Source: Furcasterigmium furcatum
Lineage: Eukaryota > Ascomycota > Sordariomycetes > Glomerellales > Plectosphaerellaceae
Length of the DNA stretch: 64,000 nucleotides
Direction: 5' to 3'
Assembly: GCA_001599815.1 (NCBI GenBank)
Contig: BCIA01000002.1
Coordinates: 310,001-374,000, forward strand
Within the stretch, counting starts at the first letter, position 1. Every line of letters starts with the position of its first letter. Shown here piece after piece: positions 33,029 through 44,428 of the stretch. The position numbers were made by a program, and so were the translations under genes. The notes under the pieces are model-generated. The model searched no databases, was not told the origin of the DNA, and saw nothing but the letters and a program-made list of their open reading frames with translations.

Positions 33029-33457
33029 TCAGGCCCCTTCTTCCGGTGGGGGAGGCGCCGGGGCAGGAGCCGCGGATCCCTTGGAGCTCTTGGAGCTTTT
33101 CGAGCTGGTTGATCGCTGAGAGCGGCGCCGCCGGCGCCGTATGCGCCTAAGGGACTCGCGGTAATTGTAGACGAAAGCGCAGGCACCCAGGAGGAAGAGG
33201 CCGAGGACGATGCCGAGGACGACTCCCACAATCGTGTTCGTGTTACTCGAGCCGGACGATGCCTGTCTGCGGTGAAGATGCTCGGTCTGGTCCACGTGCA
33301 AGGTTGCCCCGAGATCCCGGACGGTGGCGGAGAGCCAGGCGATCAGGGAAGAGAATGGGTCATATTGAGAGTCTACGGCAGGGTATTCTACCATAGGCCC
33401 TTGGCGGGTGAGCTGATTGGCACTCGGCGAGTGCGAGGTTCTGATGGGGATATGCAT
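33029..33457 (-). CDS. Small single-pass membrane protein, basic tail
   Basis: Single exon, 142 residues. The first 75 residues are polar and have no obvious signal peptide. A central helix (NTIVGVVLGIVLGLFLLGAC) is followed by RRIRRRRRRSQR, then Ser-Lys repeats (SSKSSKSSKG) and a Pro/Ala tail PAPAPPPPEEGA. With the basic run just after the helix, the C-terminus should be cytosolic. A KR/RR-type site (HRRQASSG) precedes the helix and could be a Kex2-like cleavage site. I do not recognise it; a missing first exon with a signal peptide cannot be excluded. Confidence 0.6.
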   Translation of the reverse strand: MHIPIRTSHSPSANQLTRQGPMVEYPAVDSQYDPFSSLIAWLSATVRDLGATLHVDQTEHLHRRQASSGSSNTNTIVGVVLGIVLGLFLLGACAFVYNYRESLRRIRRRRRRSQRSTSSKSSKSSKGSAAPAPAPPPPEEGA

Positions 33458-36086
33458 TTGGCGCGAGTTACATGACAGTTGGGCAGCAATCGTGAGTTGT
33501 CATGTCGGGGACGAGTGGGAAGGAAACACATAACACCGAAAACCGAGGCGCAAACGAAGAAGCAGAGAAGAGAACGAAGAAGAAGCATGAATGTGATTTT
33601 CTGCAAAACGCGGAGGTGCGCGATATATAGGCGAGTCGTCTGCTTCACGATAGCTGCGACTTGGGCAGCAGCATGCAGACTGCAGACAGACGCATATGCA
33701 CCCGGGCACCTGTGGCTGGTGGCGCGGAAACTGGGGTGATTCAAGTGGCCAGACGCACCGAGTCGGCCGCGAGCCCGCCGCAGAAAACTGATGCGCAACA
33801 CAGGCGGAGGTGCAGCAAAGTATCACGGATATGAAGAAACCCGCGCCGACGGCCACCCCGCGGTTGGTGGGACATGGTGATACTTTGGAGCGATCGCACG
33901 ACTCCAGAATCTCCGTCGAATCAGTGAATAGGGCTGCTCGGTGAGGCAGACGCGAGGAGTAACCCCAACTCAGACACCAATTGCAACACGCATACGCCGT
34001 GCACCCGCCGCAGAGTGATTCGACAGGCCGCATGCGACATGCAGGCCGGCGCCCTGATTGCATCGAGTGGCTAAAATCGCTGGCTTCTCCGCCTATGGCC
34101 GCCGGCAGGCGGAGGCTGTCGCGCACCCTTGGTGCAGCATATGGAGCCGGCGGGCCGAATGAGAGACGACATGTCGACTGAGCCCGGGGCGTCTGCAGGA
34201 GTTCGTGCTTCTGGGTGCTGTATCGCCTGCCACGAGTTCCTTCAGTCCGGGGACTTGTCGGGGGAGATGATTGGCGAGCCACTGGACAAACCATACCGAC
34301 TTATACTCTTTCATAACTCAGAGTCTCAGGCCTGCCAGGCTTAGAATGGGCAACTATTGGCTGCGACTGGTAACAAAAAAAAGATGGCTCAGCGGGTCAG
34401 AGTTTCAAAGACGCATTTAAGTTGCCCCCACTCAGTCGAGCTGAATTGTTGAATGGAAGACTCTGGGAGACTCTCCTTTGTCACCACCTGCATGAAGGAC
34501 TCTTTGCTGTATCCATGGATGGATCCTTCTGGAAGGATCATGGATCCATGGACAAACTCCAGAGCTGTATTTAAGTAGATCTGTCTGCCCATGTTCAGGC
34601 AGACTGACTTAGTTCTGCAATCATCACTCATCACTTTATGAATCCAATTCGTGAGGTTGTTTCACTGTGGACTCAAGCAGGAGACCATAGGTCCGATAGA
34701 GAAACCTAGAAAGAAGCAAGTGTGCTACCCAGGCAGGCTAGGCTTGTTCTAGAAGAATATCCATTGCTTTGAAACTGACGTTCTCCGGCCTCGCACCTCT
34801 CTCTCACAGATTTGGCACGGAACAAGTGAATAGGAATATGCCCAGTCATGGTTTCATAGATGGTGATTCGTGTCATTGAATGATACTTTGTCCCGTCAGG
34901 GAGAAAGATCGCGCTCGAAACATCGAAGTGGTATTTTCGTCCACTTTAGCAACCCGGTTACCCAACTCTGCCGCGAGATGACGAAGACTTCCGTTGGTAC
35001 TCTGCTACAGGCGTTCACTGCAAAGATTGAATCTCCAAGCGGCGACCGCGTTAGATATTGCGGTCTAATGTGCTAAGCACAAGGAGGCAGGTGTCATGTG
35101 AGCCCAGACGATTCGGCAAAGTCGGTGACATGGTGCCTTGGCGGACTGTGGCCATGGGCCGAGGCACAGCCTGGAGAACCCCTGAACACTTCAGCCCTGC
35201 AAACAGACCCGACTCATCTCCCATCCCTCCCTATTCTTCTTGTTGGCGTGAGATTCTAGACCGTCGAGTGCCGTGTCCGTCTGTTTGGGGAGTTCATTGG
35301 CGGCGGTACGAATGCTGCCGCGCGTCAGCTCTCCAATCGGGAAGCCCAGGTGCCTTGACAGGATCCGCGAGAAGCGGCCAAGCCCTTAAGGCTACCACTT
35401 GCGAAGCCGTGGATATGGCCAAGGTCTTCCTTCACATGCCCATGAGACTCAGCTTACACAGCATACGGCCGTTGTGGCGCCGACTCTTGAAGATGACATG
35501 CCTCGATCCATCGTCCACTCGAGAGATCGCGGTAGGGGGCCGAACTCCTATTTAAAGCTGGGCACCTGTGCGAACCCACCGGAAGATGCCGCCAACGCTG
35601 TACGATGCTGCCCCCAATGTCGCATCCGCCTCTCACATCAACACAACCCCTGGGCCCCAAGAAGTCATACCCACTTCGACCCTGGCAAGTCGCGCGCGCG
35701 CGCTGAGACCGTTGGCCGCTGGCGATTCGATGGCAGGGGGCCGCGATGGGAAATTCACAAATGCCTGCTTTGCTGCCCACTCCCCAGGCATGGCGAGGAC
35801 CAGTTCTCCTCCTGTTGCTTTCCGGCGCACATGGCCTTCGTCCACAATCCTCTACGCCTTCCAGTGACAACTCCGTGATCGTGGTCCTCCCGCGCCTGCG
35901 GCAACGATCTGTCGAGAGGCCCATTGGTGTTGATTCCCACGTTCAGTGAGCAAAGTCCCGTCGCGAGCGATAGAGAGTCAGCGCACGAGTCGCGTCCCTG
36001 CACCGAGCCCACCAGGCACATGCCGCCTTGTCTTCCCCGGATCGACACCTCGCACCGCACCGACCCGGTGACTTTCCCGCGGAACG
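33458..36086. other. 2.6-kb intergenic region, partly AT-rich
   Basis: No frame has recognisable protein character; a 264-codon reverse frame at 33500-34294 is compositionally mixed and lacks motifs. The part at 34370-34900 is AT-richer, with an imperfect palindrome near 34508-34553, and may be an old repeat. The last 200 bases are the probable promoter of the PAN-like gene. Confidence 0.4.
34508..34553. repeat. Imperfect palindrome around GGATCC/CCATGG motifs
   Basis: The sequence reads TCCATGGATGGATCCTTC, a short loop, then GGAAGGATCATGGATCCATG. The arms pair with a few mismatches and could form a hairpin. It lies in an AT-richer, gene-free stretch. Confidence 0.5.
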
Positions 36087-37026
36087 ATGGATGCTAGCGG
36101 CCTCCAGACGTACGACCCCGGGCCAATGGTCTCGTCGCAAGAAGGCATCGGGCCACAGTCTTCCAGCCACGACACATACCAGCCGTACTCTCAGAGCCCC
36201 GGACAGATTCCCGGACAGGGTGCCGGCTACGAGGCCTACAAGGCCTTTCCCCATAGCCCTGGTCCATGGGTTCAGGCGCATTCATACCACGGCTCGCTTG
36301 TACCGCTCGAGAGCAAGGAGGAGGGCAAGCAGGAACGGACGATATGGGGCATGAGAATCGTGACGTTCGTGCTCAGCGTGCTGCTTGTCCTGGTCGTCAT
36401 CATCGCCGCAGTGGCAGGCGGAGTGGGCGGCTCCATGGCCGTGAGCAGCGCACGAGAGTGAGTGATCCCGGCGCGAAAGTGTCCCTGGAACGCAATACTA
36501 ACGCATGTGATGCTCCAGGGAGGCACAGGCAAGTGCTTCTGCGGCGATCAGGGCAGCACAAGAATCCGCCGGCGGGCTGGGGACGGTGACGGTTACCGTC
36601 ACGGCAACTGCTACGACCACCAGATCAGTGTCACCGACATCGACGAGCAGCAACTCCTTTGTCGTCGTGCCGACAACGGGCACGCTGCCCCTGGACTGTC
36701 CCGGCATGACCAACTCGCGACACTCGGCCGAGGTCGAAGAGCAGAGGTGGCTCTTCGACGCCGAGTGCGGCGTCGATATCCGGGGAGAGGGAGTCACCAT
36801 GATGACGACCGTCGCGTACTCCTTCGACGACTGCATGAAGGCATGCGCTTCTTACAACTTTTACGCTGGCTCGAGCGCGTGTGTCGCCGTCGCATTCTCG
36901 CAGGACCTGGGCCTCATCGAGACAAACTACGGGACGTGCTGGCTGAAGAACGCGACGGGGGAGACGTTCGAGTTTGAGAGGGCCAGGGTAGACACGCGCA
37001 TTGTTGCGCGGCTGGTAAATGCTTGA
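36087..37026 (+). CDS. Type II membrane protein with PAN/apple-like ectodomain
   Basis: Two exons (36087-36457, 36519-37026) give 292 residues. The N-terminal 85 residues are polar (Gly/Pro/Ser/Tyr-rich) and cytosolic. One membrane helix (TFVLSVLLVLVVIIAAVAGG, about residues 91-112) lacks a signal-peptide position, giving type II topology. A short Ala/Glu helix and a Thr/Ser-rich, probably O-glycosylated stalk (TVTVTVTATATTTRSVSPTS) lead to a C-terminal domain with four main cysteines. Its pattern is CPGMTNS, FDAECGVDIRG, SFDDCMKACASYNFYAGSSAC and TCWLKNATG. This spacing is typical of fungal PAN/apple-like domains (compare SFE.C...CA.YN and C.LK), which bind carbohydrate or protein. Ligand unknown. 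Confidence 0.82.
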
Positions 37027-37869
37027 GAAGAGAATCAGGCAACTCCGAAGCTCTAGTCGATCAGCATTGAGAAGGAGTTCAGCATCAGCCAGCACGGCGC
37101 GACCATCCGCCACCGGAGGCGAGCCACTCGTACTACATATTAAAAAGCTTCTTTATTTCTTTCAACTCGTAAGACTTGGGACGGGTATACCTGTGATTTC
37201 ATTAAATTATGAGATCGTATCCAGTGGACACTCTTTTGGGAAGAGTGATGATGCTTCTTCGGGAAGACTGAGGGGCCATGAGCATTGACCGAAGGACAAG
37301 ATGATCTGGTCTTGGTCTTCGGCGTTCTCCTTCTCCTAGTCAAGACTACGTAATAGCCTTCTTGGGGACCTCACGTGCCGGAGTCGACGATCGGTCCTCA
37401 GTTTCAGACAGAGGAGCCGCCGAGACGGGGATTCAAAGCTTCGCATGAAGGTCGTATCGCTCAGTTATGCCGCGTGTTACTGACCAGGACTCCCCGAGAG
37501 ACTAGAAGATCGTCGCGCGGGGACACGCCTCCTTTAATACAAATGCCGTCAACCCACGACCGGTAGTTCCACCTCCGCAGTCGAATGCAGAATAGCGGCG
37601 CCGCCCTGCTCCGTCTCGGCCGCTGAGCCGCTGCCGGAGGTACAGGCGGCCTGTCGATCCCCGGACGTGCCCTGCCTGAACCGGCAAGTTCCCCTGGCGC
37701 CGTGGGGTAGCGCGGCGACTGCCGCGTCGAAGACACGACCGACGGTCTCTCGAGGTGAATGGTCTTGCGGGACCAGCTCATTATAAAAGGCATGGACGCC
37801 ACAAGCCAGACCTGTGAGGGCTCTTAATCGAGGCAGCATCTCAGATCAAGCTCACAAAACCTTAGCAAA
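37027..37869. other. Upstream region of the mannanase gene
   Basis: 843 bp without a gene. A TATA-like TATAAAAG at about 37782 lies 85 bp before the mannanase start, consistent with a strongly inducible promoter. Confidence 0.45.
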
Positions 37870-39172
37870 ATGTTCGCTCATGCTTCTCCCCTGGTCCTGG
37901 CCCTCGCAGCAAGCGGCGCCGCCGCTCAAGGCTTTGTGACGGTCAACGGAGAGCACTTCAACGTCGATGGCGAGGACTTCATCTTTGCTGGAAGCAATGC
38001 GTACTACTGGCCCTTCAGTCACGTATGTCTGCCCCATCACTGAGAGACTCGGGTGAGAGGACTTACTCACCAACACATGATAGACCCAAGGTGACATCGA
38101 AGCAGGCATGAATGCCGCGCTCGACGCTGGTCTCACCGTATTCCGCACCTGGGGTTTCCACGACCAGAACGCCACCTTTGATCCTAACGGCCTCCCCCAA
38201 TACGGCCAAGGAGACGAGCAGACCGTTTTCCAGAGGTTCTTGCCGGACGGCTCCGTCGAGATCGACCTCTCGCCCCTGGACAAGATCATCGAGGCCGCGG
38301 AGAACACGGGCATGAAGCTCATCATCGCCCTGACGAACAACTGGGCCGACTACGGCGGCATGGACGTCTACACGGTCAACCACGGCTTCCAGTACCATGA
38401 CGACGTGAGTTCTTGTCTGCCACTTTCCCTGAGCCAACCCGAAGCTAACCCTCGTGACCAGTTCTACCGAGAGCCAGTTCTCAAGGAAGCCTTCAAGAAC
38501 TACATCAGCGAGGTCATCCCCCGGTACGCCGACTCCCCGGCCGTCTTCGCCTGGGAGATCGGCAACGAGCCGCGCTGCGGCGCCGACGGCACGCGCAACC
38601 TGCCCGAGAGCGACAACTGCTCCCCGGAGCTGCTGGTCGAGTGGACGGACGAGATGTCCACGTACATCAAGTCGCTCGACGCCAACCACCTGGTCACCTG
38701 GGGCGGCGAGGGCGGCTTCAACCGGGCGTCCGACGACCACTTCTACAACGGCGGCGACGGCACGGACTTCGACGCCGAGATCGCCCTGCCGAACATCGAC
38801 TTTGGCGTCTTCCACTCGTACCCCGACTGGTGGAGCAAGACGATCGAGTGGACGAGCCAGTGGATTCGGGATCATGCCGAGGCCGGACGCGCCGCCGGGA
38901 AGCCCGTTGTCCACGAGGAGTACGGGTGGATGACGAACGAGGCGCGGGAGGCGGCCCTCGGGACCACGGCGCCCGAGTCGAGGGTCGAGGTCCTCGGCGA
39001 GTGGCAGCAGATCTCCAGGGAGGAGCTGATGTCGGACATGTTCTGGCAGTTCGGGTGGACGTACGAGATTGGGCGGAACCACGACGACGGCTTCACGATT
39101 TTCCTGGACGAGGAGGAGGCGCAGACGCTGGTGTTCGATCACGCGGCGGCGGTCAATGAGTTGCTGGGCTGA
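37870..39172 (+). CDS. Secreted endo-beta-1,4-mannanase, GH5_7
   Basis: Three exons (37870-38022, 38084-38404, 38462-39172) give 394 residues. The signal peptide is MFAHASPLVLALAASGAAAQ. The catalytic domain begins FVTVNGEHFNVDGEDFIFAG and has the GH5 landmarks: GLTVFRTWGF (strand 2), the acid/base Glu in WEIGNEPRC (E194), HSYPDWW (strand 6 region) and the nucleophile in VVHEEYGW (E311). The composition and FRTWGF/NEPRC motifs point to GH5 subfamily 7, fungal mannanases that cut galacto- and glucomannan backbones. There is no carbohydrate-binding module or linker. Length is normal for a single-domain enzyme. It acts outside the cell in plant biomass breakdown. Confidence 0.93.
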
Positions 39173-40124
39173 AGGGCGTGAGGAGGTCTTGTTTGCAGCT
39201 TCATTCACAGTAGTACGAAGGAATATGTATACAGGCCGAGCTCGATGTGTCTGCTGCCATATGTGTGACTGACCCCTGAGGCGGTAACCCTCATAGGCTT
39301 GGGTTTTCCAGCATATAGTATAGGGGTCCGGTGCCGGTGGCCAAGGGGTGAAATCTCAGATTAGTAACCCAACTGAGCTCTCACGGCGCGGGACCGGTGT
39401 GGGTTCGAATCCCATGGTTACAGTGACTACCCCCGATTTTCGAGGAAGATAAAGACTCGGAGATCGAGGGAGAACAGTTTTGCATTTTGCATTTTCGAGC
39501 AAATAGAAAGATCCTATTTTGTTTTTGGTTTTGCTTGCCAGGGTTTTACCATCGTGCTGCATTGCACCTGGGGTCACGGCGACGAGTGAATAGCGACTGG
39601 TGACCCCATGGTGAGCCCCGGTTGATACCTCGGTCAGCCTCGGTGTGGCCGTGCCCTCACCGAGCCCCTGTCTGTGCGAACCCCGGTTCAAACCCAAGCC
39701 GGCCCCTTCGCCGTGTCAGAATTCACCTCAAGTTTCGGATATTTCTGCGCCCGGAAGGGACGAATCAACCAGTCACGAGCCGTGCAGAGGGCCGTCGTCT
39801 TTTCTTGACACTTATCGGCGCACGTCGTCGCGCTCTTCTCTTCATCCCTCATCCCGACTTTCAAGCGCAGGACGTCTTGGATTGCGGGGACGCTTTCTTT
39901 CTTTATCGATCCGCCTGGGCCGGGAGGAACTCCAACGTCGCAGACATACGGACCATGGCTAATTTTGGTCACGTCTACTGATCAACACTCGACGCTCCCT
40001 TGCCCGCCCTGGATGGCACATCTCAAGCCGCCGACGACACTCACTCACTCAGTCCAGGCCTTCACTTCTCTTCTTGGCCGGTGATGTGGCAGCGGCGCAT
40101 CCAGCTTGAAGATCATCGCCAGCG
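39173..40124. other. Intergenic with tRNA-like relic
   Basis: Holds the mannanase 3' UTR, a tRNA-like segment at 39331-39419 and the promoter of the protease gene. No protein gene seen. Confidence 0.45.
39331..39419 (+). other. tRNA-like segment, probably decayed
   Basis: An A-box-like TGGCCAAGGGG (39338-39348) and a perfect B-box GGTTCGAATCC (39402-39412) are spaced as in a class II (Leu/Ser-type) tRNA. A T-arm GTGGG-TTCGAAT-CCCAT folds, and CTCAG/CTGAG could be an anticodon stem. The acceptor ends (GTGCCGG and GGTTACA) do not pair, so it is not a working tRNA as read. It may be a pseudogene or a tRNA-derived SINE relic. Confidence 0.3.
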
Positions 40125-41844
40125 ATGGCATTTTTCCTTGTCCTAATTTCTTGCCTTTCCTTATGCGCACATGCTTTGCCGCGCCTCTTCGAGGGCGTCG
40201 ACCGTCCTGGTGGTGGTGCCCTGCTGCTCGATGTCGACATCGGCAGGGAAGGCTTCGGGGAGACTCCAGGCCGGGGGCCGCTGAGATCCAGAGGTGTTGA
40301 CCCTGCGCTGATTCTGCCCGCCGAGGAGGTCATCGATGAGGACCTCGTCACGCTGCCGGTCGTCAGAACTTCATCCCGGAGGAGCCAGCTTGCGTCACGG
40401 GACCTGCCGGTCGAGAATGGCGAGGATATCGGTGCGCTGATCACCCTCCCGGTGATCCATTCCAAGAGACAGGCCGTTTACAGTCGCGACTTGGAAATCG
40501 AGCTGGCCAAACGGGCGGACGTGGCATACTACGCCCAGAGTAAGTCAAAGAGCCCTATCCCAGGGTGGTGATATCAGGTTCCTCCAGAGGCTAACAACCC
40601 GGGCAGTGACCGTCGGAACGCCGCCGCAGTCTGTCTACGTGCAGCTGGACACAGGATCGTTCGAGCTCTGGGTGAACCCCGACTGCACGGTGGTGCGGCC
40701 ATCGGACCGCCAGTTCTGCGAGGCCACCGGCTTCTACGACAGCTCGGCCTCGTCGACGTCCCAGGACCTCCGGAGGGCCGCCTCGCTCCAGTATGGCATC
40801 GGCAGCGCCGAGATCGCCTACTTCGTCGACGACGTCTCCTTCGTCGGGGGCTCGAAGCTGTCCCAGGTCCAGTTCGGCATCGCGACGCGGACCACCGACC
40901 AGTTCGCCGGCATCCTGGGCCTGGGCCACGGGCAGAACTACTCGACGCCGTACCTCAACATCATGGACCAGCTGGTGGAGCAGGGCGCCATCCGGACCAA
41001 GGCGTACTCGCTGGCGCTCGGGTCCAAGGCCGAAGAGCAGGGCCTCCTGGTGCTGGGCGGCATCGACACGCTCAAGTACACCGGTCGCCTCGCTCCCCTC
41101 GCGGTCATCCCCGCCGACGAGTCCCCCGACGGCGTGGCTCGGTTCTGGGTGCAGCTGGACTCCATCTCGTTCACTCCCCCCAGCGGCCGCTCGGCGCAGT
41201 ATCCCGGCAGCTCCCTTCCCGTATTCCTTGACAGCGGGGCGACGCTCACGCTGCTACCGCGGGAGCTGACGGACGCCATCGCGCGCTCCTTCGGGTCCCC
41301 GGGGGCGGACAGCAGGGACTTCTACCCCGTCGACTGCTCGCTGGTTGACGTCCCCGGCACGGTGGACTTCGCCTTCGCTGGCGTCACGATCCGGGTGCCG
41401 TACCGCGAGATGATCCGCGAGATCAAGAGGCGCGACGCGCCGTCGAGCTGCATGCTCGGGGTGGTGCCGAGCCGCGACTTCGTGCTCCTGGGGGACACGT
41501 TCCTGCGGTCGGCGTACGCAGTGTTGGACCTGGAGAGGGACGTGGTCTACATGGCGCAGTACACGAACTGCGGGAGCCGCACGATGGAGCTCATGAGCAC
41601 GGAGCACATCGGTGCCATCGTCGGGCTCTGCCCGAGCCTGTCGTCGCCGGAGGGCGGACAGGGCAACGTGACGGGGACGCCCCCGAGCGCGATAGAGGGC
41701 GGTGACGGCGACGATGGCGACGACGATGGTGGGACGGTGGCATCCACAGCGATGGCACTGGGGCCGCGGAGTAGCATGTTTGTTAGCATGGCGAGCTTGT
41801 TTGTTAGTCTGGCCGGCGTGGTGATAGCTGGACTGTTGGGGTAG
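40125..41844 (+). CDS. GPI-anchored aspartyl protease, yapsin-like
   Basis: Two exons (40125-40539, 40607-41844) give 550 residues. The signal peptide is MAFFLVLISCLSLCAHA. A propeptide of about 115 residues contains dibasic sites (IHSKRQAV, ELAKRADV) for Kex2-type maturation. The pepsin fold follows: MTVGTPPQSVYVQLDTGSFE with catalytic D153, the flap region YGIGSAEIAYF, FAGILGLGHG, and the second catalytic loop VFLDSGATLTLLP with D347. FVLLGDTFLRSAYAVLDLE is the conserved A1-family end motif. The C-terminus has an acidic Gly/Asp stretch and a final hydrophobic segment (FVSLAGVVIAGLLG) typical of a GPI-addition signal. Such yapsin-like enzymes process proteins at the cell wall. Confidence 0.93.
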
Positions 41845-43235
41845 TTATTCGATACGAAGAGAAGGCGCAAGCGAACGCTGGGACCGCTTCAGAACCGCCC
41901 AGAACCGCCCCAGTAATGTGCCACCGTGATGCGCATCGGGTGACCCAATACGGGCACTGACTCCTGTATCTCCGGGTGCATGAGTCGGACGACAGAGACA
42001 AATTGGGTCTCGATGTCGAGCGCCGTCGGTGAACAGCGAGGGATCCCCGACTGCCGAACACGGACTTGGCGGCCGCCCAGGGACATATCTCCTGGATGGC
42101 ACTCGACATAAGTACTGTACTTTTATTATCACCGACTTACTAATTATCAGATGGACCACCCTCCCTGCTCTCTGCATGTCCAGTCCGGATGGGGCCTGGA
42201 AATCCAAGTCCCGGGATAGCGGGGAAATGGAGAAACGGAGAAACCCATGTCAATCAGCGGGGCCGGGAGCGTGCTTCCAGCGTTCACTGCGTTTTTCTGG
42301 GGCTTGGTGAAACCCACGCCAGTCAACAGCGGTCTCAACAGCGCGGAGGGCGCAGCCCCCAATCCCCCAAGCGAGAGGGCCCGACAGGGGGGCCCCGGGC
42401 TCAATTAGCGACTTCCGGGCTCGGAACGTGTCGAGCGGACAACAGCCACAGCCCGACGCCGCCTCTAGGCAACCTGTCCCGAATCTGGCAGTTATTCCCG
42501 CCTGCGCCGCCGCGCAGCGCCTTCCCACCTGGGGCCACCTTGCCGCCGTTCATTAGCGACTTCCAGGGGGCTGAGCCCCTCTTGTTTGCTGGACATACAG
42601 CGTAACTTTGTACTGCTACGCACGTACATACGTATGTATGTACAGGACAGGACATGATGCCGGAGTGGCCAAGGGCCAGCATCCTCCTGCCGGCTTCAAG
42701 CCCCAGGGCATAGCCGAATGCGTGCCTACAAGTATCCTCACGGAAGATAGCCGGACTCTGCCTGCCCTGTCACGACCCGACCAAGCCGAGATCGCCATAC
42801 CCGCAGCCCCTTGTCTTGCCCACCCAGCTTCGGGTTCGGATTCTCCTCGCGTAGGGGCACCCCCAGAACAAAACACAGCAGAACACAGCAGCACTCGAAC
42901 CAGGTTGCGCAGCAGTTCGGTGCGGCGTCTGTCAGACTGTCCCACGTCACGGCCGCCGCCGTCCCTGGAATGCACTGCAATCCGCTGCACTCGCCGCTGT
43001 CATAACCGCCGCCGCGCACAGAACCATGGGAACACATACTCTAGTACCACCACCATCTCTGCCGCCCCTTGTCCCGCGAGACAGACACCACTCGAGCAGC
43101 CGCCGCCTCCCCACCGAGCAAGCCCATCCGTATCGGACACCGTTTCTCCTCTCGAAACCAGCGCGGTAGCACCTCTGCTACGTCATAGTATCTGTTGTGC
43201 TGTGCTGCCGTGCTGTTGACCGCTGCTCATTCCGA
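41845..43235. other. 1.4-kb intergenic region, no supported gene
   Basis: Several short frames, none with domain character. Two related GC-rich segments contain ATTAGCGACTTCC (about 42403 and 42552), so a short local duplication is possible. Confidence 0.4.
42403..42565 (+). repeat. Pair of ATTAGCGACTTCC repeats
   Basis: The 13-mer ATTAGCGACTTCC occurs at about 42403 and again at about 42552 in an otherwise gene-free spacer. Two copies only; significance is low. Confidence 0.45.
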
Positions 43236-44284
43236 ATGTCACTGAGATTCTTGCTCAACCACAGCCAGGAGGATCTCGAGGACTCCGGCGCCGCAGCAGC
43301 CCGCTACCTCAGCGGCGGGTCAGAGAGCCCTGGCCCGAGCAACGCGAAGAGGTACGAGCTGTCCGAACCCGCGCCGCCGCTGCTGCTGTGCTCCTTGCGC
43401 CGCCACTAACCACGTTGTCGCCCCCTACTACAGACCCCAGACCGCAGAGTCTCGCTCGCCCGAGGGATCGTCCCCGGCCTCGCCCGCGACCCTGCTCGGG
43501 AAGCGCAAGGTCGCCGCCCGCGAGGACGAGTCCGGCACCGAGAGCCACTCCCCCGGCAGCGAGTACGCGCCATGGAGCGGCAACCCCGGGGTCCAGCTGG
43601 CCCGCGAGCTCGACGTCGACTCCCGGAGGCAGCAGCAGCAGAAGGGCGCGTCTTCCTCGGCGCGTCTCCCCTCATTAATGCCACGCGGGGGAGACGACGC
43701 GTTAAATGCCTTTCACCAGCCGGCCGGTAGCAGCAGCAACCAGCGCATCGTCTGTTATGGCATGGTATGTCCCCTTCATTATCACATATCACTCGATCTC
43801 ATCACATCTAACCGCGACTCAGCTGCATCGGGTCGAGCTCAAGCTCCTCGGGGACCTGACCGAAACGTCAAGGCATCTGGAGTCCCTCAGCCTGCCGGCT
43901 AACGGCATGATCACGCTCGGCCTGTCGGAGCAGCCAGACCACGTCCTCGTCAGCTTCGCCGACAAGACGCCCCTGGGGTACCTCCGCTCTCACATGAAGG
44001 ACGCCCTGGGCCCGCTGATACAGCACCCGGACGTCGAGTTCGACGTCGTCGTCGAGGCGTCGCACCTCCAGGACACCATCATCAAGGCGCGGCGCACGGC
44101 GGGCGTCGTCCTCGACACGGACATCTACGCCTACGGGCCGTCGCTCCTGGGCGGCCGGGTGGGGGAGCGGTTATCGCAGTGGAAGCTGTGGCTGCAGCGG
44201 CCGCACGCGGGCAGGAAGGGCGTCGCGTACGAGAATCCCCACTTCCTGGCCGTGGACAAGATCGTGAGGAGGAGGGAGAGGTGA
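43236..44284 (+). CDS. Stand-alone domain resembling N-terminus of fungal SNF2 helicases
   Basis: Three exons (43236-43351, 43434-43764, 43823-44284) give 302 residues with matching phases. The first half is disordered (Ser/Pro/Glu-rich, polyQ QQQQ). The second half is ordered: IVCYGM at the exon 2/3 border, VELKLLGDLTETSRHLESL, DHVLVSFADKTPLGYLRSHM, EFDVVVEASHLQDTIIKARR, DIYAYGPSLLGGRVGERLSQ, WLQRP and YENPHFL. From memory, this series (CYGM...VKL.G...YG...VG..LS...LQ.P...Y.NPH) precedes the helicase lobes in a group of fungal RAD5-like SNF2 proteins. Here the protein ends after NPH with no helicase downstream. It could be a natural short form or a truncated gene. Confidence 0.68.
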
Positions 44285-44405
44285 CGGGAGGACGAGATAT
44301 GATTCACGGTTCAGGAGCAGGCTGGCGTTTGGGTCGGGGGAATGAATGTCCTGGACGAGAGCATGACCGGCGGCCTCTTCAGCGAGTAGCAAAGCCGAAG
44401 CATTT

Positions 44406-44428
44406 TACACATTTACACATTTACACAT
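44406..44428 (+). repeat. ACACATTT microsatellite
   Basis: About three copies of an 8-bp ACACATTT-type unit in intergenic DNA. Confidence 0.6.

Noticed and set aside
33500..34294. 264-codon reverse frame upstream of the small membrane protein
   Set aside because: Mixed composition, no domain, and lies in probable promoter sequence.
38063..39208. 381-codon reverse frame over the mannanase gene
   Set aside because: Mirrors the GC-rich third positions of a clear GH5 enzyme and runs through its introns; low-complexity Val/Leu/Asp composition.
39331..39419. Functional tRNA gene
   Set aside because: The acceptor stem does not pair and the D-arm is irregular; listed only as tRNA-like.
41887..41908. 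CRISPR-like or satellite array at short direct repeat CAGAACCGCCC
   Set aside because: Only two adjacent copies in a eukaryotic intergenic region; no array.
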